Source: a virus
Direction: 5' to 3' (one strand)
Virus record (IMG/VR): IMGVR_UViG_3300023184_000121
Location: 1 to 62,817 of that record
Length of the DNA: 62,817 nt
In this document: positions 59,090 to 62,817 of the stretch, piece by piece
Layout: each line of letters opens with the position of its first letter
How positions within the stretch are numbered: position 1 is the first letter of the stretch
Translations under genes and position numbers: made by a program
Notes under the pieces: generated by a model
The model's database searches: none
Told to the model about the DNA's origin: nothing
The model's input: the letters and a program-made list of their open reading frames with translations, nothing else

Positions 59090-59869
59090 TTACTCAACGC
59101 CAAACTTGGCAACAAGCTCAGCGTAATACGCTTTGAACGCTTTAGTGTTCTTGGTGCCCACCTGCTTGGCGATGCATTCGAGTAGAATGTAAAGCGCCCG
59201 GCCTTGTGGCGCATGACCCTGAAGTAGCCCGGTTGAGATGGAGCACAGAAAGCCGCCTGCAAAGCCTTTTGTCCATGCGTCGAGGGTAGAGTCGCCAACT
59301 TCGCTTAGAAGCGCCTTGGCGAGGCTCTCAGCCGCTGCTTCGGCAGCTTCGCGCTCGGGGGCGAGCAGCGCCTTTGCGAACACTTGCGTGCGTGCGGAGT
59401 CGGTGTCGGGCTTGAAGCTTTGGTTGGCAAACCATTCTAGGTAGCCTTTATCTTCCGAGTACACCTCGACGACGTACTTCCCGGCGTGCTTACCCCCCTG
59501 AAACTTGGAGAAATCGGTGGAGGCGACACGAGCCGCTTCAGCCGCCCGGCGGGCTTCGGCTTGCTCACGAGAGATGCGTGCGATCTCATCGAGATCAAAG
59601 TTGACCACGCCGCTGAATTTGGCGTTGGGGTAATTCTTGGAGAGGTACTCCCGGGCGGAGTTGAGCGCCTGTGCCTTGTCAGTGCTCAAGTTCTTAATGT
59701 AGACCGAAGCGTCGTCGGATTCGGTGGATACGTTGCCTTCGTCGTCCCTGATATGGCGGGTACGAGTTCCGTAAGCCTTGAGTGTATAAAACCCATTTTT
59801 GTCACCAGTGGAGATGCCAAAGTGATTGATTCTGATGAGGTTGCCGTAGATGTCAGATAGGATGATCAT
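59090..59869 (-). CDS. Protein with exodeoxyribonuclease-X C-terminal-like motif
   Basis: The 259-residue protein (ATG at 59869, MIILSDIYGNLIRIN) contains F-Q-G-G-K-H-A-G-K-Y-V-V-E-V-Y and E-D-K-G-Y-L-E-W-F near 125-150, the small motif also seen at the end of exodeoxyribonuclease X proteins. The rest is a coiled Ala-rich helix and a C-terminal domain. It probably binds DNA; nuclease residues are not visible. Its leader contains shared element 2. Confidence 0.65.
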   Translation of the reverse strand: MIILSDIYGNLIRINHFGISTGDKNGFYTLKAYGTRTRHIRDDEGNVSTESDDASVYIKNLSTDKAQALNSAREYLSKNYPNAKFSGVVNFDLDEIARISREQAEARRAAEAARVASTDFSKFQGGKHAGKYVVEVYSEDKGYLEWFANQSFKPDTDSARTQVFAKALLAPEREAAEAAAESLAKALLSEVGDSTLDAWTKGFAGGFLCSISTGLLQGHAPQGRALYILLECIAKQVGTKNTKAFKAYYAELVAKFGVE

Positions 59870-59978
59870 AATAATTTGATGTAATGAATGGAACCGACAG
59901 GCAGAAGAATGAGCCAGCCGGGAATCGCTGTCGATCTGTTTTTTTAAAAAATCTGACAGCGATTCCCGTAAATACCGC
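59870..59978 (-). promoter_or_regulatory. Shared leader element 2 with 14-base inverted repeat
   Basis: CGGGAATCGCTGTC (59919-59932) and GACAGCGATTCCCG (59955-59968) are perfect inverted copies enclosing AGATTTTTTAAAAAAA (minus strand). Downstream comes CCTGTCGGTTCC and CATTACATCAAATTATT before the ATG at 59869. The order A/T palindrome, TGTCGGT box and CATTAC matches the leaders at 512-631 and 61976-62121. Confidence 0.55.
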
Positions 59979-60239
59979 TCAATGATGGTCTTGTATTTGG
60001 TTGTTTCTTTTGAAAATAGCCGCTTTCCGGCGGATATAATCATTCACTGCACGCCTCCCGGCGCATGGTTGGCAGGGGCAAACCTTTGAAAACGTGGCAA
60101 TTATCGCCGCCCCGTCTTGAGGCCCGTCTACGATATTCATACTCATGTTCAACTCTTCCACGCCGTTATGCACCGTCCACCCTGCCACTAGCGATACGAG
60201 TTCCCGGACGTCTTCCTCGGTGACTGGAGGGATGTTCAT
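59979..60239 (-). CDS. Hypothetical 86-residue protein with CxxC
   Basis: ATG at 60239 in a TAATG overlap with the upstream gene, directly after GGAGG. The sequence is MNIPPVTEEDVRELVSLVAG..., ending with F-S-K-V-C-P-C-Q-P-C-A-G-R-R (three cysteines within six residues) and a basic helix. The Cys cluster suggests a small metal-binding knob. Not recognised. Confidence 0.65.
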   Translation of the reverse strand: MNIPPVTEEDVRELVSLVAGWTVHNGVEELNMSMNIVDGPQDGAAIIATFSKVCPCQPCAGRRAVNDYIRRKAAIFKRNNQIQDHH

Positions 60240-60541
60240 TATTCCTCCCCCTCCCATTGCACGTCGTCTACCCAGTGCTCAGCTATTTCGCTCCAGTTGA
60301 TGCGGTTGACCGCTCCGATCAGGAGGTCTGCGACGAGCCCGGTCGCCTTGTCGTCCGGGTAGAAGATCTCGTCACAGTATTCCTTCAGGGCGTCCGCCAG
60401 CGCTGACACCTTTTCAGACTTATATTCCTCATCGCTTTGATCGTCGCGCTCAGGCGCTTCCAGTTCTTCGATCGGGCACTCCTCAAGCCAAAGAGGCACC
60501 AACCAAGTTTCTCTGTTTTCCCAGCCGTTATAGTCGCTCAT
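60239..60541 (-). CDS. DUF7249-like conserved phage protein
   Basis: The 100-residue acidic protein starts M-S-D-Y-N-G-W-E-N-R-E-T-W-L-V-P-L-W-L, which fits the phage family with M-x-x-Y-N-G-W-x-N-x-E-T-W-x-V (DUF7249-like). Function is unknown. The end of the gene (G-E-E codons GGAGGA) gives the ribosome-binding site of the next gene. Confidence 0.78.
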   Translation of the reverse strand: MSDYNGWENRETWLVPLWLEECPIEELEAPERDDQSDEEYKSEKVSALADALKEYCDEIFYPDDKATGLVADLLIGAVNRINWSEIAEHWVDDVQWEGEE

Positions 60542-60565
60542 TTTGTGTGTTTTCTATGTTTAGTG

Positions 60566-61084
60566 TTATGCCAAAAGTTCTGATGCGTACCCGCTAAAGT
60601 GAGCCCCCCGGGCGTTCCCAAGCAAGTCGGCAAAGTCCCGGAAGTCAAACTGAGAACGATGCTCCCGGATGTACCTGATGCGCTCCGCCGTCGAGTAGCA
60701 GTCCGCCCAAACGCGCTGAGCTTCTTCCTCCTCACGCCTTGACCAGTCTTCCTCATCCAGCACCGGGTAGTCCTCGAGGGAAGTGTGAATCTCAACAGCG
60801 GTGTCGTATTCCGGCGTGCCTTCCCGGACGCCGATGTACTCAATCCAGCCGCAAGCCCAATGCCCGATGCGGACAACCTCTACGTTCTCGCCCTCGCCTC
60901 CGAGTTGCTCGAGCGCCGTCTCGAAGTTTGAGTTTGAGAGCAGATCAGAGTCCCGGTTGCGGGCGACCAGCAAGCCCCAGCCCTCGTCCGGGAGTTCCCC
61001 GGCGAAGTTGGACAGCGAATCGAGGCCAGTGGGGCTGGAAACAGCCTTCCTGAGCGAAGGCAGGGAGAATTCGTTTTTATTCAT
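60566..61084 (-). CDS. Conserved phage protein (DYPVLDEEDWS family)
   Basis: The 172-residue protein has G-L-L-V-A-R-N-R-D-S-D-L-L-S-N-S-N-F, R-I-G-H-W-A-C-G-W-I-E-Y and L-E-D-Y-P-V-L-D-E-E-D-W-S-R-R-E-E. These motifs define a small family spread across many phages; function unknown. ATG at 61084 follows an AT-rich leader and a strong hairpin. Confidence 0.78.
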   Translation of the reverse strand: MNKNEFSLPSLRKAVSSPTGLDSLSNFAGELPDEGWGLLVARNRDSDLLSNSNFETALEQLGGEGENVEVVRIGHWACGWIEYIGVREGTPEYDTAVEIHTSLEDYPVLDEEDWSRREEEEAQRVWADCYSTAERIRYIREHRSQFDFRDFADLLGNARGAHFSGYASELLA

Positions 61085-61113
61085 GGATGTTGGTTTTTAT
61101 AAGAGTGAAAGAA

Positions 61114-61146
61114 GGGGAGGGGAATTTTTGTTTTATTCCCCTCCCC
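61114..61146 (-). terminator. Twelve-pair hairpin terminator after the gene at 61157
   Basis: GGGGAGGGGAAT (61114-61125) pairs perfectly with ATTCCCCTCCCC (61135-61146) around a nine-base AT loop, ten bases after the stop at 61157. On the minus strand TTCTTTC follows. It would separate the zinc-binding gene from the next unit. Confidence 0.65.
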
Positions 61147-61156
61147 GGTGAGTTTG

Positions 61157-61975
61157 TTAGGCTTTAGCGGCCTCGTGAGCGGCTTTAGCGAGGAGGTAGC
61201 CGTTGTTAAGGGCTTCGACCGTTTCGGCGTATTCGGCGAACCCGAATTCCCGGAGCTGGCTGATGAGCTTTGGCACAGAGTTCACGTTGCTGCCGCCAGC
61301 GGTGACAAACTTTTTCAAGATGGCGTTATCCAAAAAGATAACCCCCGGGTTCGCCGCAAAGAAGGCTGCCTTGGCAGCGTAAAACTCGACGTTAGCAACC
61401 TCTTCAACCGTGCTACGGTAGAACTCGATATCCTTGGTCAAGGCACGCTTGGCAGCGACTACCGCTTTGCCGAGCGCCTGAATGCCCTTGCGAGCGCCCT
61501 TTACGGCCTGCTCCTTGGCTTCCACTACTTCGACCGGGATCAGCGCTGCTGGCGCCCATGCCGCGATGCGTGCCTCAGCGAAAGGAACAAACCCAACATT
61601 TGCCCAGTACTGCTCCCCCTTGGCTCTCCAAGCCGCTTCTGCCTGCTCGTCTGCAACCCACTGAGCGGAGCGCTCCACCTTAGCCCGGTTGTAGCCAGAG
61701 GTGAACCTGCCGGGCGTCGTGCGCTTTGGAGCGGGCTCTTCAACGTAGTTGGCGATACTGATCTTGATGCTGGCGAGCACGGAGACCAGCAGGTCGCAGG
61801 ACACTTCGTAAGGAAGCTCATTGCTGCCCCGGCAAACGCCGTTGAAGAAGCCGTACTTGACGTCGTAGCCGTGCTTGGCGAGGTAGCCGCCGGGAGCCTT
61901 TTGAAGGCTGCCACAGAGCTGGCAGGAGCCGTAGTGAGTCGCGGAGCGGGAGGAGGAGGTGGATGTAGTTGTCAT
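61157..61975 (-). CDS. Zinc-binding conserved phage protein (272 residues)
   Basis: ATG at 61975 (MTTTSTSSSRSATHYGSC). The N-terminal part has C-Q-L-C-G-S-L-Q-K, H-G-Y-D-V, F-F-N-G-V-C-R-G-S and P-Y-E-V-S-C, a treble-clef-like zinc module found in many phage and bacterial proteins. The rest is an Ala/Lys-rich helical region. Probably a nucleic-acid-binding early protein; the leader includes shared element 3. Confidence 0.75.
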   Translation of the reverse strand: MTTTSTSSSRSATHYGSCQLCGSLQKAPGGYLAKHGYDVKYGFFNGVCRGSNELPYEVSCDLLVSVLASIKISIANYVEEPAPKRTTPGRFTSGYNRAKVERSAQWVADEQAEAAWRAKGEQYWANVGFVPFAEARIAAWAPAALIPVEVVEAKEQAVKGARKGIQALGKAVVAAKRALTKDIEFYRSTVEEVANVEFYAAKAAFFAANPGVIFLDNAILKKFVTAGGSNVNSVPKLISQLREFGFAEYAETVEALNNGYLLAKAAHEAAKA

Positions 61976-62121
61976 TTTTAATGTATTGATGAGGTTGACC
62001 GACAAGCAGGAGTAAATCAGAGGCCCGGATTTCTGTACACCACTTTTTTTTAAAAATCTTATATGTGCCTACGCAAACTGCTCGCAGCAAGCACTTCAGT
62101 GGTTTTATTTTTTTCACAAAA
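61976..62121 (-). promoter_or_regulatory. Shared leader element 3 (A/T palindrome and TGTCGGT box)
   Basis: Minus strand: AAGATTTTTAAAAAAAA, then about 45 bases, CTGCTTGTCGGTCAACC, CATCAATACATTA and ATG at 61975. Compared with elements at 512-631 and 59870-59978, spacing between the A/T palindrome and the start is within about 20 bases. A common promoter or leader for small right-end genes is the simplest reading. Confidence 0.55.
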
Positions 62122-62151
62122 AAGGCCGACAGAACAATGTCTGTCGGCCTT
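62122..62151 (-). terminator. Rho-independent terminator
   Basis: On the minus strand AAGGCCGACAGA-CATTGT-TCTGTCGGCCTT is a perfect 12-pair stem followed by TTTTTGTG, 14 bases after the stop of the gene at 62166. This is the clearest intrinsic terminator in the window and ends the transcript from the right end. Confidence 0.85.
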
Positions 62152-62165
62152 CCCGGGCGTTGTTT

Positions 62166-62489
62166 TTAGTTCAGAGCCTTCAGGGCTTGGTTCAGGTCGT
62201 GATAGAGCCCCTGCCTTACTCTCCGGGCGTTGCTAAGCTCCGTGTCCAGAAGCTTTTCTGCTTCTGCCTTCACCCGGTTAAAGTGCGCCTCAGCCGTGTT
62301 GCGAGCCTCAGCGGTGATGTACTCAGCCCGCTGCCGGGCCTCAGCTAATGTCAGCACCGGGACAAAGTCAGAGCGGAGATCCCGCTCCAGCTCGTCGATG
62401 ATCGATGCCAGCCAAGACCCAAGGTAAGACGCTGCCCCGAGCGTTTTTGCGGCTTCCCGGAGGATTGCGATTTCGTTGTCTTTAGTCAT
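62166..62489 (-). CDS. Hypothetical 107-residue coiled-coil protein
   Basis: ATG at 62489 (MTKDNEIAILREAAKTLGA). The chain is almost entirely helical and charged (E-R-D-L-R...A-E-A-H-F-N-R-V-K-A-E-A-E-K-L) and likely forms a coiled coil. It lies between the strong terminator at 62122 and the repeated gene at the right end. No family is recognised. Confidence 0.65.
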   Translation of the reverse strand: MTKDNEIAILREAAKTLGAASYLGSWLASIIDELERDLRSDFVPVLTLAEARQRAEYITAEARNTAEAHFNRVKAEAEKLLDTELSNARRVRQGLYHDLNQALKALN

Positions 62490-62527
62490 AAATAAAAAAG
62501 TTGATGGTGATTTCGGACGAAGTCGAA

Positions 62528-62797
62528 TTAGACGCCGATCTGCTTCGCTATAAGATTGGCACCGTCCCACTTAGCGTTGAATGAGTGGATCCAGTTAGAC
62601 TCGCGGTCTCCGATCGGCCCCTGAAGTTCGTAGACGTCGATGATGAACTCAGAGACACCTTCCGGGAGGTGATCAATCGGGCAGAACTCCCGGCTCCCAG
62701 TCTTTGGGCAGTTATACGCGGCCTCGAAGCGATAGGAGCCCGGGCGGGAATATGCAGTGGTCTTCTTGAATGCGCGGAATGCTTTGAGCAGTTTCAT
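62528..62797 (-). CDS. Hypothetical 89-residue protein, complete copy of the left-end gene
   Basis: ATG at 62797 (MKLLKAFRAFKKTTAYSRPG). Basic N-terminus, then Y-N-C-P-K-T-G-S-R-E-F-C-P-I-D-H-L and an acidic end domain (S-E-F-I-I-D-V-Y-E-L). A compact alpha/beta protein with two cysteines; not recognised. It is the full-length relative of the partial gene at 1-142. Confidence 0.75.
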   Translation of the reverse strand: MKLLKAFRAFKKTTAYSRPGSYRFEAAYNCPKTGSREFCPIDHLPEGVSEFIIDVYELQGPIGDRESNWIHSFNAKWDGANLIAKQIGV

Positions 62798-62817
62798 AAT
62801 ATAATAATGGATGGATG
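62656..62817. repeat. Imperfect repeat of the left end of the window
   Basis: The counterpart of 1-162 (14 mismatches). It ends inside the ATGG microsatellite. The AT-rich start-codon context (AATATAATAATGG) is identical in both copies. Confidence 0.85.

Noticed and set aside
1-62817. Integrase, attachment sites or other signs of lysogeny
   Set aside because: No recombinase, excisionase or repressor-like gene and no long direct repeats other than the end repeat were seen.

Overview
The window looks like almost the whole genome of a tailed, podovirus-type double-stranded DNA bacteriophage. It carries a terminase pair, portal, scaffold, major capsid protein, a tail adaptor and nozzle, collagen-like fibres, a giant multi-domain 'polyvalent' protein and a lysis cassette. 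I see no tail sheath, tube or classical tape-measure gene, no integrase, no tRNA, no DNA polymerase and no phage RNA polymerase. The spanin pair (lipoprotein plus inner-membrane partner) and an M15-type endolysin point to a Gram-negative host; the sequence does not name the host. Some genes have good GGAGG ribosome-binding sites, many others only an AT-rich leader.

Layout: all but one of the genes are on the minus strand, so transcription runs from high to low coordinates. Reading that way: (1) 62.8-55.6 kb, small early or accessory genes (MazG-like, DUF7249-like, zinc-ribbon and exodeoxyribonuclease-X-C-like proteins), broken up by stem-loop terminators and by three leaders sharing an A/T palindrome plus a TGTCGGT box; (2) 55.4-51.8 kb, terminase small subunit, a predicted nuclease, a G-rich non-coding stretch and terminase large subunit; (3) 51.8-42.2 kb, portal, scaffold, two glycosyltransferase-like genes, a lone plus-strand zinc/OB-fold gene and the major capsid protein; (4) 42.2-36.1 kb, two collagen-like fibres around a lysis cassette, then fibre and Gly-rich adhesin-like genes; (5) 36.1-32.1 kb, a sugar-modification cassette (cupin-like protein, three glycosyltransferases of which two are tandem duplicates, FkbM-type methyltransferase); (6) 31.7-25.5 kb, a tail adaptor with a huge beta-repeat insertion, and the nozzle; (7) 25.5-7.0 kb, internal/ejection-type Ala/Gln-rich proteins and a 3594-residue polyvalent protein, with an intact YcaO-TfuA pair embedded between virion-type genes; (8) 7.0-0.2 kb, small basic proteins, an Erv1/Alr-like protein and a replication/recombination module (RecB/Cas4-like nuclease with reordered motifs, Sak4-like ATPase, SSB-like protein, RusA resolvase, DUF1376 replication protein, DnaC-like helicase loader).

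The most interesting system is the phage-borne YcaO-TfuA pair (21,997-24,137). In characterised systems these enzymes together turn a backbone amide into a thioamide on a ribosomally made protein. Here they overlap, by 10 bases, a virion-type protein ending in a Cys-Trp-containing module, which suggests that the phage modifies one of its own ejected proteins or a host protein. A second theme is sugar chemistry next to collagen-like fibres and next to the capsid genes.

The two ends of the window carry a near-identical 162-base sequence (14 mismatches, mostly silent). Either the ends of a circular or permuted genome overlap with strain variation, or a gene is duplicated. All functional calls come from reading sequence motifs by eye; no database search was run.
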